Below are positions 17,820 to 26,759 of a stretch of DNA of 64,000 nt, in pieces. The position numbers and the translations under genes are program-made. The DNA comes from Sulfitobacter maritimus (GTDB taxonomy: Bacteria; Pseudomonadota; Alphaproteobacteria; Rhodobacterales; Rhodobacteraceae). The notes beneath the pieces were generated by a model. That model saw nothing but the letters and a program-made list of their open reading frames with translations. It had not been told where the DNA came from and did not search any database. The stretch covers positions 62,001-126,000 of the forward strand of contig NZ_JABVBB010000034.1 of the NCBI RefSeq assembly GCF_013346665.1, written 5' to 3'. Position 1 is the stretch's first letter, and each line of letters opens with the position of its first letter.

Positions 17820-17929
17820 TGGGCAAATGGCTCAAACGCAGCGGCTGGTTCGTGGCGCTTTGGTTGGCCAGTGTCGCCTTGCTTACGGTGGTAGCCTACG
17901 CAATCCGGTTGGTGATTATGCCCGGCTGA
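17819..17929 (+). CDS. DUF2474-type small subunit candidate of bd oxidase
   Basis: A 36-residue single-pass membrane peptide, short enough to be missed by gene callers. Its basic start (MGKWLKRSG) is followed by one hydrophobic helix at about 10-34 ending in RLVIMPG. The ATG is embedded in the cydB stop (TGATG). Position and look match the DUF2474 peptides found after cydB of the CIO branch; by analogy with CydX/CydS it may stabilise the oxidase. The link to the enzyme is by position and family resemblance only. Confidence 0.75.
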   Translation: MGKWLKRSGWFVALWLASVALLTVVAYAIRLVIMPG

Positions 17930-17954
17930 CGCAGCGACGCGGGGGCTGGGCCTT

Positions 17955-17980
17955 GCCAAGCGCCTGCGCTTCTGGCCTTT
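17955..17980 (+). terminator. Possible terminator after cyd operon
   Basis: GCC-AAGCGC (17955-17963) can pair with GCGCTT-(CT)-GGC (17966-17976) and is followed by CTTTTC. The 2-base loop and bulge make this a weak candidate. Confidence 0.3.
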
Positions 17981-18011
17981 TCGGCGCAAAGCAGCACGAA
18001 AGGACAGCCCG

Positions 18012-18977
18012 ATGCGCGCCATGCAAGTCACCGCCTATGACGAACCGCTCACCCTGCAAGAGCTTGAGATGCCCATGCCGGGGCAGGGCGAGGTGCTGAT
18101 CCAAGTCGATACCTGTGGGCTGAACTTTGGCGACCTGCTGATCATCAAAGGCACCTATCAGGAAAAGCCGCCGCTGCCCTTCACCTTGGGGATGGAGATG
18201 GCCGGCACGATCACCGCTTTGGGCGAAGGGGTCGATCACCTGCAAGTTGGCCAGCGTGTCGCGGCCTACACCGGATTTAACGGGCTCGCAGAATATGCGG
18301 CCATCCCCGCCGCCGTCTGTGTGCCGATCCCCGAAGAGATGACCTCTGTCGACGCGGCGGCCTTCCTGATCGCCTATGGCACCAGCCACGTGGCGCTCGA
18401 TTATAAGGCGCGGCTGCAACCGGGTGAGCGGCTGTTGGTCTTGGGCGCTTCGGGGGGCATTGGCCTAACGGCGGTGGAACTGGGCAAGCTGATGGGGGCT
18501 GAGGTGATTGCCGTGGCACGCGGCGCAGACAAGCTTGCGGTCTGCAAAGAAGCGGGCGCCGATCACCTGATCAATTCCGAGACCGACGACATCCGCGCCA
18601 TCGTCAAGGAGTTGGGCGGCGCCGATGTGGTCTATGACCCGGTGGGTGGTGACCAGTTCAAAGCCGCCATGCGCGCCTGCAACCCCGAAGCGCGGCTGAT
18701 CCCCCTAGGCTTCGCCAGTGGCGAAGTCCCGCAGGTCCCGGCCAATATCCTGCTGGTCAAAAACCTCACCGTCTTGGGCTTTTACTGGGGTGGCTATGCC
18801 AAGATCAAACCCTCGGTCCTGACCGACAGTTTCGCCGAGCTGATCAAATGGTATGTCGCCGGAAAGCTGAAACCCCATGTCAGCAACGTCATGCCACTGG
18901 AACAGGCCAACGAAGCGCTGGCCCTGCTGCGCGACCGCAAGGCGACGGGCAAGGTGGTGGTCGAGGTGGCGCGCTAG
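18012..18977 (+). CDS. NADPH:quinone oxidoreductase, Zn-less MDR family
   Basis: Medium-chain reductase of 321 residues. GroES-like N-terminal domain with CGLNFGDLL and GMEMAGTI, and a Rossmann domain with LLVLGASGGIGLTAVELGKLMGAEVIA. The cysteines needed for structural or catalytic zinc are absent, which puts it with quinone oxidoreductase/crotonyl-CoA reductase-like enzymes rather than alcohol dehydrogenases. Its stop shares bases with the stop of the convergent EamA gene. Exact substrate unknown. Confidence 0.85.
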   Translation: MRAMQVTAYDEPLTLQELEMPMPGQGEVLIQVDTCGLNFGDLLIIKGTYQEKPPLPFTLGMEMAGTITALGEGVDHLQVGQRVAAYTGFNGLAEYAAIPAAVCVPIPEEMTSVDAAAFLIAYGTSHVALDYKARLQPGERLLVLGASGGIGLTAVELGKLMGAEVIAVARGADKLAVCKEAGADHLINSETDDIRAIVKELGGADVVYDPVGGDQFKAAMRACNPEARLIPLGFASGEVPQVPANILLVKNLTVLGFYWGGYAKIKPSVLTDSFAELIKWYVAGKLKPHVSNVMPLEQANEALALLRDRKATGKVVVEVAR

Positions 18978-19954
18978 GCCCGCCGCCCGCCTTGCAAACG
19001 TGTCACGCGCAGCGCCTTCTGGCGCTCGCGTAGGTAGACGAAAAGACCCGAAGCGAGGATCAGCGCGATCCCGACCCAAACCTCCCACACCGGCAGGTCA
19101 CCGAAAATCACGAAGCCCCAGAACACCGCCAGCGGCAGGCCGATATACTCAAAGGGCGCCACGGTGGCCGCATCGCCCAACCTGTAGGCTTGGCTCAAGC
19201 AATAGCCGATCAGCGCGATGTTCAGGCCGATGCCGAGGAAGGTGAGGTAATCCTCCTCCGCCGGCCAAACCCATGCCCGCAGCAAGAATTGCAGTGACGC
19301 GCTGCTGCCCGCATCCACGAACCGCCCATCGCCCGCGATCAGGAAAAACCCCAGCGACACTGCGACAAAGGCCATTTGAATATAGACCATCAGCGCCGAA
19401 GCTTTGGAGTTCACGCCCAGCTTGCGGGTCATCAATTGGTTCAGCGCATAGGTCAGTGCCGCCAGTACCGGCAGCAGCAGAACCCAGCGGGACACCTCAA
19501 GCGTCGCCGTGCTGGCCCAAGGCCGCATCATGATGACCACGCCGATGAACCCGACGATCACAGCGCCAAGACGCAGCGGGCCGACCTTCTCGCCCAAAAG
19601 CGGGATCGAGAGCAGTGTGATGAACAAAGGTGCGGCGAAGAACAGCGCGGTGGCCTCAGCCAGTGGCAGGACAGACAGCGCGAGAAAGAACGACATATTC
19701 GAGACCACGATCAGCAACCCGCGCAGTAGATGCAGCCCCGGCTGGCGTGTCTTGAGCAGGTTAAACCCGCCTTCGAGCTTGACCAGCACCAACCCCAGCA
19801 ACAGCCCAATGCCCGAACGGGTAAAGACGATCTGATGCAGCGGATAGCCGCCCGACAGACGTTTGATCAGCATGTCATTGACCGAAATCGCGGCCACGCC
19901 GAGAAGGATCAGCCCAATCGCCAGACCGGCGCGGTTATGAGGAGTAGTTGTCAT
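18974..19954 (-). CDS. EamA/DMT-family transporter
   Basis: Inner-membrane protein of 326 residues with about ten hydrophobic helices arranged as two EamA repeats (GVAAISVNDMLIKRLSG; GYCLSQAYRLGDAATVAPFEYIGLP). This is the drug/metabolite transporter fold; substrates in this family range from amino acids to S-adenosylmethionine and are not predictable here. It ends convergently inside the last codon of the quinone oxidoreductase gene and is divergent from the CoxG-like gene across 102 bp. Confidence 0.88.
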   Translation of the reverse strand: MTTTPHNRAGLAIGLILLGVAAISVNDMLIKRLSGGYPLHQIVFTRSGIGLLLGLVLVKLEGGFNLLKTRQPGLHLLRGLLIVVSNMSFFLALSVLPLAEATALFFAAPLFITLLSIPLLGEKVGPLRLGAVIVGFIGVVIMMRPWASTATLEVSRWVLLLPVLAALTYALNQLMTRKLGVNSKASALMVYIQMAFVAVSLGFFLIAGDGRFVDAGSSASLQFLLRAWVWPAEEDYLTFLGIGLNIALIGYCLSQAYRLGDAATVAPFEYIGLPLAVFWGFVIFGDLPVWEVWVGIALILASGLFVYLRERQKALRVTRLQGGRRA

Positions 19955-20056
19955 GCTAAAGACCTACCAGCCCGGCGTGAGAGGTCCAGCGCTTTGACAT
20001 TGGTTTGCGCAGATTTACCCGTTAAGCTGGTGGGATACGCCAGAGGGAGAGCCACC

Positions 20057-20578
20057 ATGCAGATGTCCGACACCCGCCAGATCGCCGCCACCCCCGCCGA
20101 GGTCTATGCCGCATTGTTAGACCCTGAGATGCTGCAAACCTGCGTGCCCGGCGCTCAGGATGTCACCGGCTCGGTTGAAGAGGGCTACGACGCCACGGTG
20201 GTGCAGAAGGTCGGCCCGGTGAAGGCGACGTTCAAAGGCCATGTGACGCTCTCCGATCTGGTGCCGAATGAGGCGTTGACCATCACAGGCGAGGGCAAGG
20301 GCGGCGCTGCCGGTTTCGCCAAGGGGGGCGCGGAGGTTCGGCTGGCTGAGAAGGACGGCGGCACCGAGTTAAGCTACGACGTCGAGGCCAAGGTCGGCGG
20401 GAAGCTGGCGCAGCTTGGTAGCCGGATCATCGACGGTTTTGCCAAGAAAATGGCGGATCAGTTTTTCGACAATCTGCAATCCTCGCTCGAAGGTCCGGCC
20501 GAGGATGAGGCGGAGCCGGAGACCGCCGAAGAGGATGCCCCCGCCAAAAAGGGCTGGTTCGGCCGCACCAAAACCTGA
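20057..20578 (+). CDS. CoxG-like SRPBCC protein
   Basis: Protein of 173 residues starting at the ATG at 20057 after AGAGGGAGAG. Residues 1-145 match the CO dehydrogenase subunit G / SRPBCC fold: CVPGAQDV, KVGPVKATFKGHV, YDVEAKVGGKLAQLGSRIIDG. The last 30 residues are strongly acidic and end in a short basic stretch. In CO-oxidising bacteria CoxG helps membrane attachment of the Mo-hydroxylase. No coxMSL genes occur here, so its partner is unknown. It may act as a lipid- or ligand-binding protein. Confidence 0.8.
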   Translation: MQMSDTRQIAATPAEVYAALLDPEMLQTCVPGAQDVTGSVEEGYDATVVQKVGPVKATFKGHVTLSDLVPNEALTITGEGKGGAAGFAKGGAEVRLAEKDGGTELSYDVEAKVGGKLAQLGSRIIDGFAKKMADQFFDNLQSSLEGPAEDEAEPETAEEDAPAKKGWFGRTKT

Positions 20579-20641
20579 ACCCATCTGTTCACTCAAGCCA
20601 AAGCCAGTTAGGTTGCTCCCCTTAGCAAAGCGGAGACGACC

Positions 20642-21571
20642 ATGCCGACCATCGTGGATATTCAGGACCTGCGCAAATCCTACGCGGGCGGTTTCGAGGC
20701 GCTCAAAGGGGTCAACTTGCAGATCGAGCAGGGCGAGATTCTGGCCCTTTTAGGCTCCAACGGGGCGGGCAAGACGACGCTGATCTCGACCATCTGCGGC
20801 ATCACCACCGCGACCAGCGGCAAGGTGACCGTCGGCGGCCATGACATCAAAGACGACTTCCGCGCGGCCCGTTCGATGATCGGGCTGGTCCCGCAGGAGA
20901 TCAATCTGGAGCCGTTTGAAAAAGTGCTAAACACGGTGCGCTTCTCACGCGGGCTGTTTGGCCGCCCGGCGGATGAGGCGGTGTTGGAGAAAATCCTGCG
21001 GCAACTTTCGCTTTGGGACAAGAAAGACAGTCAGATCCGCGAGCTTTCGGGCGGGATGAAACGCCGCGTGCTAATCGCCAAAGCGCTGTCGCATGACCCA
21101 CAGGTGCTGTTTCTGGACGAGCCTACTGCGGGCGTGGACGTAGAACTGCGCAAGGACATGTGGGAGATCGTGGCGGGGTTGAAAGCCTCGGGCGTGACGA
21201 TCATCCTGACCACCCATTACATCGAAGAGGCCGAGGCCATCGCCGACCGGATCGGTGTTATCGCCAAGGGTGAATTGCTGCTGGTCGAAGAGAAGAACGC
21301 GCTGATGGCGCGGATGGGTAAGAAGCAACTCGAAGTGCAACTGACCGAGCCGATTACCGAAGTGCCGCTGGCGCTGCAGTTGCTGGATGTGGAACTTTCG
21401 GCGGACGGGCAATCGCTGATCTACACCTATGACACTAACGCCGAGCGCACGGGAATCACCAAGCTGCTCTCTAAGGTCGCCGAAAGCGGTCTGGTGCTGC
21501 AAGACGTGGCGACGCGGCAAAGCAGTCTGGAAGATATCTTCGTCGGTCTGCTTCAGGAGGATGCGGCATGA
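20642..21571 (+). CDS. ABC-2 type exporter ATP-binding protein
   Basis: ATPase of 309 residues. Walker A GSNGAGKT at about 38-45, signature LSGGMKRR, Walker [13 protein letters not shown] and an H-loop His in [10 protein letters not shown]; a C-terminal extension of about 90 residues follows, as in YadG/CcmA-type exporters. Overlaps the permease gene by 4 bp (ATGA). The pair probably exports a lipid, drug or polysaccharide precursor. Substrate unknown. Confidence 0.9.
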   Translation: MPTIVDIQDLRKSYAGGFEALKGVNLQIEQGEILALLGSNGAGKTTLISTICGITTATSGKVTVGGHDIKDDFRAARSMIGLVPQEINLEPFEKVLNTVRFSRGLFGRPADEAVLEKILRQLSLWDKKDSQIRELSGGMKRRVLIAKALSHDPQVLFLDEPTAGVDVELRKDMWEIVAGLKASGVTIILTTHYIEEAEAIADRIGVIAKGELLLVEEKNALMARMGKKQLEVQLTEPITEVPLALQLLDVELSADGQSLIYTYDTNAERTGITKLLSKVAESGLVLQDVATRQSSLEDIFVGLLQEDAA

Positions 21572-22329
21572 ACTGGACCGCGATCAAAGCCATCTACGCC
21601 TTTGAAATGGCGCGTTTCTTCCGCACCATCACGCAAAGCATCATCTCCCCGGTGTTGTCGACCTCGCTGTACTTCGTCGTCTTCGGCGCCGCCATTGGCA
21701 GCCGTATCGAAGAGGTCGAGGGCGTAAGCTACGGCGCCTTTATCGTGCCGGGGCTGATCATGCTGAGCGTCATCACGCAGTCGATCTCCAACGCCTCATT
21801 CGGTATCTATTTCCCGAAGTTCATCGGCACGGTCTACGAGCTGCTCTCGGCCCCGATCAACTTTTTCGAGATCGTCATCGGCTATGTCGGCGCGGCGGCG
21901 ACCAAGGCGTTGTTCATCGGCACCATCATCCTGATCACCGCGTTTTTCTTTGTCGATATCACCATCCAGCATCCCATCGCTATGGTGGCCTTCCTGATCC
22001 TGACCTGTATCAGCTTCGCGCTGATGGGCTTTATCATCGGCATCTGGGCAGGGAATTTCGAGCAGTTGCAACTGGTGCCGCTTTTGATCGTCACGCCGCT
22101 GGTCTTCCTTGGCGGGTCTTTCTATTCGATCTCGATGCTGCCGCCGGTCTGGCAAGTGATCTCGCATTTCAACCCGGTGGTCTATCTGATCTCGGGCTTC
22201 CGCTGGGCGTTTTTCGGCTCTGCCGATGTGCCGATCCTCACCAGCCTTGCGGCAATCGCGCTGTTTACCGCGCTTTGCCTTGGCGTGATCTGGTGGATTT
22301 TCCGCACCGGCTGGCGTCTGCGGGCCTGA
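21568..22329 (+). CDS. ABC-2 type exporter permease
   Basis: Membrane subunit of 253 residues with six hydrophobic helices in the ABC-2 arrangement (YadH-like): [20 protein letters not shown] at the first helix and [19 protein letters not shown] before the last. Translationally coupled to its ATPase. It forms the exporter channel, probably as a homodimer. Confidence 0.9.
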   Translation: MNWTAIKAIYAFEMARFFRTITQSIISPVLSTSLYFVVFGAAIGSRIEEVEGVSYGAFIVPGLIMLSVITQSISNASFGIYFPKFIGTVYELLSAPINFFEIVIGYVGAAATKALFIGTIILITAFFFVDITIQHPIAMVAFLILTCISFALMGFIIGIWAGNFEQLQLVPLLIVTPLVFLGGSFYSISMLPPVWQVISHFNPVVYLISGFRWAFFGSADVPILTSLAAIALFTALCLGVIWWIFRTGWRLRA

Positions 22330-22380
22330 GGGCTGCGAAACTTGGGCGCCCGCCTTGTTTGCACGCGGTGGGCGTTCTAC

Positions 22381-23187
22381 ATGACAGGAATGAGAATTCG
22401 GCTGCCCTTCCTTAAATCCCCGCCCAGCGTTTCCGTAATCCGGCTTTCCGGCATGATCGGGTCGCAGGGCCGCGCGGTGTTGAACGATGCCACCATGGGT
22501 CCGGTTATCGAAAAGGCCTTTGCCAAGGGCAAGCCCGCCGCTGTCGCGCTTGAGATTAACTCGCCCGGCGGCAGCCCGGTGCAATCCTCTCTGATCGGCG
22601 CGCGTATCCGGCGGCTGGCGGAGGAAAAGAACATTCCCGTCATCGCTTTCGTTGAAGATGTCGCGGCCTCTGGTGGCTATTGGTTGGCGGCTGCAGCGGA
22701 TGAGATTTACGCGGACCCAAGCTCGGTCGTGGGCTCCATCGGGGTGATCTCGGCCAGCTTTGGCGTTCATGAGTTCATCCGCGAGCATGGGGTCGAGCGG
22801 CGCGTCTATACGGCAGGGCAGAGCAAATCCATGCTCGACCCGTTCCGCCCTGAAAACCCTGAGGATGTCGCCCGCTTGAAGGTGCTGTTGGAAGACATCC
22901 ACGAGAATTTCATCGACCATGTGAAGACTCGCCGTGCGGGCAAGCTGCCTGAGGGGCAGGACCTTTTTACCGGGGAAATCTGGCTAGCAAAAAGCGCCGC
23001 CGAGCTGGGGCTGATCGACGGAATTGGCCATCTGAAGCCCCTGTTGAAGGAGCGCTTTGGTGAGAAGGTCAAACTGCGCCGCTATGGTGTCAAACGCGGG
23101 CTGCTGTCGCGCTTTGGCGTGCAGATGGTGCAAGACGCGGTACAGGGCATAGAGGAACGCGCGGCCTACGCGCGGTTTGGTCTCTAG
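22381..23187 (+). CDS. S49-family (SppA/SohB-like) membrane-associated peptidase
   Basis: Serine-lysine peptidase of 268 residues if started at the ATG at 22381 (22390 is equally possible). Visible are INSPGGSP (oxyanion and strand), the nucleophile Ser in VAASGGYWLAAAADEIYA, VGSIGVI, and the general-base Lys in AGQSKSMLDPF. No clear signal peptide or N-terminal membrane helix, so this is a short cytoplasmic-face or peripheral form. The family cleaves leftover signal peptides or membrane proteins. It follows the ABC exporter by about 50 bp and is followed at once by a membrane peptide and an antiporter. Confidence 0.88.
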   Translation: MTGMRIRLPFLKSPPSVSVIRLSGMIGSQGRAVLNDATMGPVIEKAFAKGKPAAVALEINSPGGSPVQSSLIGARIRRLAEEKNIPVIAFVEDVAASGGYWLAAAADEIYADPSSVVGSIGVISASFGVHEFIREHGVERRVYTAGQSKSMLDPFRPENPEDVARLKVLLEDIHENFIDHVKTRRAGKLPEGQDLFTGEIWLAKSAAELGLIDGIGHLKPLLKERFGEKVKLRRYGVKRGLLSRFGVQMVQDAVQGIEERAAYARFGL

Positions 23188-23190
23188 CGC

Positions 23191-23355
23191 ATGATTTTCA
23201 AGATCGTTCTGCTCTTTCTGGTGGCCATGGGCCTTTTGGCTTGGTTTGGGAAAATGCATTGGCTGGGAGGCAAGCGCCTGCCCCGGACCAAATGCCGTGA
23301 CTGCGGACGGTATCGTATTGGTAAGGGCGCATGCGCCTGTAAGGGAGATCGTTAA
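23191..23355 (+). CDS. Small membrane peptide with Cys-rich tail (54 residues)
   Basis: A gene below usual length limits. Residues about 2-20 are a membrane helix (MIFKIVLLFLVAMGLLAW); the cytoplasmic tail carries CRDCGR and, 9 residues later, CAC, four cysteines in a zinc-ribbon- or rubredoxin-like spacing. The ATG lies 3 bp after the S49 gene and the TAA overlaps the next ATG (TAATG), so it sits snugly in an operon. Codon use matches the neighbours. I do not recognise the family; metal binding is inferred from the cysteine spacing. Confidence 0.7.
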   Translation: MIFKIVLLFLVAMGLLAWFGKMHWLGGKRLPRTKCRDCGRYRIGKGACACKGDR

Positions 23356-24311
23356 TGGTAATGCCGTGGCTGCTATCAGGGCTTGGCCTCGTGATCCTGC
23401 TGTTTGCGGGGGATGCTTTGGTAAAGGGAGCGGTGAACCTGTCACTGCGCCTTGGCGTGCCAGCGTTGATCGTCAGCCTGACCATTGTGGCCTTTGGCAC
23501 ATCCGCCCCTGAACTGCTGATTTCGGTTCAGGCGGTGTTGGACAATGCGCCCGGACTGGCGCTTGGCAATGTGGTTGGGTCCAATACAGCCAATATTTTG
23601 ATGGTGCTGGGCATCCCGGCGCTGCTTGCGGTGATGCATACGTCGGAGTGTAATACCCGCAAGACCTATAACCAGATGATCGCCGCTTCGCTGCTATTTA
23701 TCGCGCTGGCCTTCCGGGGGGTCTTTGACTGGATCGCTGGCCTCGTCCTGCTGGGCGGGCTGGCCTATATGCTCTATGACGCTTTCGACGACGCCAAAGA
23801 CCACCGCCGCGCGGAGCGGGCCGGAGCGGACGATCTGGAAGAACCGGAAGGGGCTGACCCGAATATGGCGGGCTGGCAGATCGCTCTGTTCTTGATCCTC
23901 GGTCTGGTTGGCTTGCCTCTGGGGGCGAACTTGCTGGTGGATAACGCGACGATCATCGCACAGACTTATGGGGTCAGCGATACGGTGATTGGCTTGACGT
24001 TGGTCGCCGTGGGAACTTCGCTGCCTGAGCTTGCAACCACCGTCATGGCGGCGCTGCGGCGGCAGGCGGATGTGGCGCTCGGCAATGTCATCGGGTCGAA
24101 TATGTTTAACCTGCTGGCGATCATCGGCATTGCCAGTCTTGTCGGACCAATCTCGGTCGACCCCTCGTTCCTGCGCTTTGACCTTTGGGTCATGTTGGCG
24201 GCATCGCTGCTCTTGATCCCCTTCGTCTATTTGAGGCGCGATATCACGCGGCTTTGGGGTATCGCGCTCAGCGTGCTTTATGTGCTCTATGTCGTCGTGA
24301 TCCTGATCTAA
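23355..24311 (+). CDS. Calcium/sodium antiporter, CaCA family (YrbG-like)
   Basis: Inner-membrane cation exchanger of 318 residues. Both alpha repeats are present: GTSAPELLISVQAVL with GNVVGSNTANILMVLG, and GTSLPELATTVMAAL with GNVIGSNMFNLLAIIG. About ten membrane helices; an acidic loop near residues 140-170 separates the halves. Start overlaps the stop of the small Cys-rich peptide. Swaps Ca2+ for Na+ or K+. Confidence 0.9.
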   Translation: MVMPWLLSGLGLVILLFAGDALVKGAVNLSLRLGVPALIVSLTIVAFGTSAPELLISVQAVLDNAPGLALGNVVGSNTANILMVLGIPALLAVMHTSECNTRKTYNQMIAASLLFIALAFRGVFDWIAGLVLLGGLAYMLYDAFDDAKDHRRAERAGADDLEEPEGADPNMAGWQIALFLILGLVGLPLGANLLVDNATIIAQTYGVSDTVIGLTLVAVGTSLPELATTVMAALRRQADVALGNVIGSNMFNLLAIIGIASLVGPISVDPSFLRFDLWVMLAASLLLIPFVYLRRDITRLWGIALSVLYVLYVVVILI

Positions 24312-24796
24312 AGAGCGCGACGCATAGGACGGATGCTGGCGCGCTTAGGCGGGCAGTGTCCGGATCGCTGTACGGTTCGCTATGGATACGCTAGCAGGCG
24401 CGCAAAACGCTTCCGCCCCCTAGATTCGCCGGTGAGTTTGGGGTGCTGAGGCCCAGCAACTATGGCCTGCACTTACAATGGCCAAATGCCCCGTTCGCCC
24501 CCCGAAAACGCCGATAATGCGGGAAGTTTTGCACTGTGGTAATGAGTATGAACAAAGCGTTACTGAATCCCCTTTGTTTTCAGAGGCTTGTTTTGGCGTA
24601 GAGATAAAATTAAGCAATAACAGCAATTTGTGGAGGTGCCTAAAAAATAGGCAAACCGACGAACCATGTTAAAAACAACGAAGAATCCCACATGCCCAGA
24701 AGTTACGGACAGAGTTATCCACATCTTTGGTGGACATGTTAAGCCTTGCCCCCATCTACGTCCTATTGCAGCGCTCGACGAGAATCAGACACAGCC
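24312..24796. other. 485-bp gene-free region before uvrC with DnaA-box-like site
   Basis: No convincing gene. The right half (24540-24730) is AT-richer than its surroundings. It contains an inverted repeat TGCCTA-aaaaa-TAGGCA at 24637-24653, a consensus-matching DnaA box TTATCCACA at 24715-24723, and a small dyad TCCAC...GTGGA at 24718-24734. Promoter elements for uvrC probably lie here. Confidence 0.5.
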
Positions 24797-26665
24797 ATGA
24801 CCACTCCTTCAAACACGCCACCACCGCAGGGCCGTAAGGTAATCCAAGCCTACCTGAAGTCGCTGGATTCCTCGCCCGGGGTGTACCGGATGCTGGATGC
24901 AGAGAGCCGCGTTCTCTATGTCGGGAAGGCGCGCAATCTGCGTGCGCGGGTCAGTTCCTATGCCCGTCCAACGGGTCATTCCGCGCGCATTTCTCGGATG
25001 ATCGCCAACACCGCGTCAATGATGTTTCTGACCACCAAAACGGAGACTGAGGCGCTTTTGCTTGAGCAGAACTTGATCAAGCAACTGAAGCCCAAGTTCA
25101 ACGTGCTGCTGCGCGATGACAAAAGCTTCCCCAATATTCTGGTGACGGCAGACAGCGACTATCCGCAGATCAAAAAACACCGAGGCGCGAAGAAGGAAAA
25201 GGGCAGCTACTATGGCCCCTTCGCCAGTGCAGGGGCGGTAAACCGGACGCTCAACCAATTGCAGCGGGTGTTCTTGCTGCGCGACTGTTCCAACGCCATG
25301 TTCGACAGCCGCACGCGCCCCTGTCTGCAACATCAGATCAAGCGATGCTCGGCGCCCTGTGTGGGCAAAATCTCACCCGAAGACTACCGCCAGACGGTGC
25401 GGGATGCGGAGCGCTTTCTCTGTGGCAAATCCACCGAGATTCAGGGCCGCCTTGCCCGCGAGATGGAAGAGGCGAGCGCCGCGATGGAGTTCGAACGCGC
25501 CGCTGCGCTGCGCGACCGGATCAAGGCGTTGACGCAGGTTCAGACCGCGCAGGGCATCAACCCGCAGGGGGTCAAAGAGGCAGATATCATCGCCCTGCAT
25601 ATGGAAAGCGGGCAGGCCTGTGTGCAGGTCTTTTTCATCCGCGCCAACCAGAACTGGGGCAACCGCGATTACTACCCGCGTGTTGGGGCGGATGTAGACG
25701 AGGCCGAGGTGCTGGAGGCCTTCATCGGCCAGTTCTATGACACCCGCGAACCGCCGCGCCAGTTGATCCTGAGTAATGAGATCGAGAACCCTGATCTGAT
25801 GGCCGAAGCCCTGAGCGGCAAGCTGGGCCGCAAGGTTGAATTGCTGGTGCCCAAGCGCGGCGAAAAGGCCGAACTGGTCGACGGCGCGCTGCGCAATGCC
25901 CGCGAGAGCCTCGCCCGCAAGATGGCCGAGACAGCGACGCAGACCAAACTGTTGCAAGGCTTGGCCGAGGCCTTTGACCTGCCAAAACCGCCGGAGCGGA
26001 TTGAAGTCTACGACAACTCGCACATCCAAGGTACCAATGCCGTGGGCGCGATGATTGTCGCGGGGCCGGAAGGCATGATGAAAAACCAATACCGCAAGTT
26101 CAACATCCGCGGCGATGACCTGACCCCCGGTGATGACTTTGGCATGATGAAAGAGGTGCTGCACCGGCGCTTCAAACGGCTGATCAAGGAAGACCCGGAC
26201 CGCAGCCGCGGGCTTTGGCCCGATCTGCTGCTGATCGACGGCGGGGCCGGGCAGGTGAGTGCTGTGGCCTCGATCATGGCGCAGCATGGGGTGGAGGATA
26301 TCCCGATGGTCGGCGTGGCCAAGGGGATCGACCGGGATGCGGGCAAGGAAGAGTTCCACCGCGTCGGCAAACGCGTCATGGCGCTGCGGCACAATGATCC
26401 GGTGCTCTACTTCGTGCAGCGGCTCCGCGATGAGGCGCACCGTTTCGCCATCGGCACCCACCGCGCCAAACGCGCGAAAGGGGTCAGCGCCACGCCGCTT
26501 GATGATGTGCCGGGTGTGGGAGCAGCGCGCAAACGGGCGCTTTTGGCGCATTTTGGCTCGGCCAAAGCGGTAGGTCGCGCAAACCTGAGCGATCTCAAAG
26601 CAGTCGATGGGGTATCCGACGCCTTAGCCGAGACGATTTACAGCTATTTTCATGAGCGTGGCTGA
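24797..26665 (+). CDS. uvrC: Excinuclease ABC subunit C
   Basis: Nucleotide excision repair nuclease of 622 residues that makes both incisions with UvrAB. The ATG at 24797 gives the usual start. Order: GIY-YIG domain (SPGVYRMLD, VLYVGKARNLRARV) within about 1-100; Cys-rich stretch (CLQHQIKRCSAPCVG); UVR domain about 205-240; RNase H-like nuclease core (EVYDNSHIQGT, DDFGMMKEVLHRRF, LLIDGGAGQVSA); tandem helix-hairpin-helix at the C-terminus (DDVPGVGAARKRALLAHFGS). First gene of a run with pgsA, moaD and moaE. Confidence 0.97.
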   Translation: MTTPSNTPPPQGRKVIQAYLKSLDSSPGVYRMLDAESRVLYVGKARNLRARVSSYARPTGHSARISRMIANTASMMFLTTKTETEALLLEQNLIKQLKPKFNVLLRDDKSFPNILVTADSDYPQIKKHRGAKKEKGSYYGPFASAGAVNRTLNQLQRVFLLRDCSNAMFDSRTRPCLQHQIKRCSAPCVGKISPEDYRQTVRDAERFLCGKSTEIQGRLAREMEEASAAMEFERAAALRDRIKALTQVQTAQGINPQGVKEADIIALHMESGQACVQVFFIRANQNWGNRDYYPRVGADVDEAEVLEAFIGQFYDTREPPRQLILSNEIENPDLMAEALSGKLGRKVELLVPKRGEKAELVDGALRNARESLARKMAETATQTKLLQGLAEAFDLPKPPERIEVYDNSHIQGTNAVGAMIVAGPEGMMKNQYRKFNIRGDDLTPGDDFGMMKEVLHRRFKRLIKEDPDRSRGLWPDLLLIDGGAGQVSAVASIMAQHGVEDIPMVGVAKGIDRDAGKEEFHRVGKRVMALRHNDPVLYFVQRLRDEAHRFAIGTHRAKRAKGVSATPLDDVPGVGAARKRALLAHFGSAKAVGRANLSDLKAVDGVSDALAETIYSYFHERG

Positions 26666-26759
26666 TCTCAAACGCAGCTTTGCGCCGTTAATGCTGATAC
26701 GGCAGACGCGGGGCAGTTTCGTCCTTTCAGCCCCGGTCGACGCAAGATAGGATACGGCC

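Noticed and set aside
18012-18977. Zinc-dependent alcohol dehydrogenase
   Set aside because: The catalytic and structural zinc ligands are absent.
21796-22920. Open frame of 374 codons on the minus strand across the exporter permease and S49 genes
   Set aside because: Very Asp/Arg/Gln-rich, crosses two well-supported genes, no domain.
24478-24672. 64-codon frame in the gap before uvrC
   Set aside because: No ribosome site, Cys-rich and unlike neighbours in composition, no homologous pattern recognised.
24715-24723. Chromosome origin
   Set aside because: Only one good DnaA box was found and no dnaA, parAB or repABC genes are near.
25373-26551. Open frame of 392 codons opposite uvrC
   Set aside because: No recognisable domain and fully inside uvrC; a high-GC shadow.
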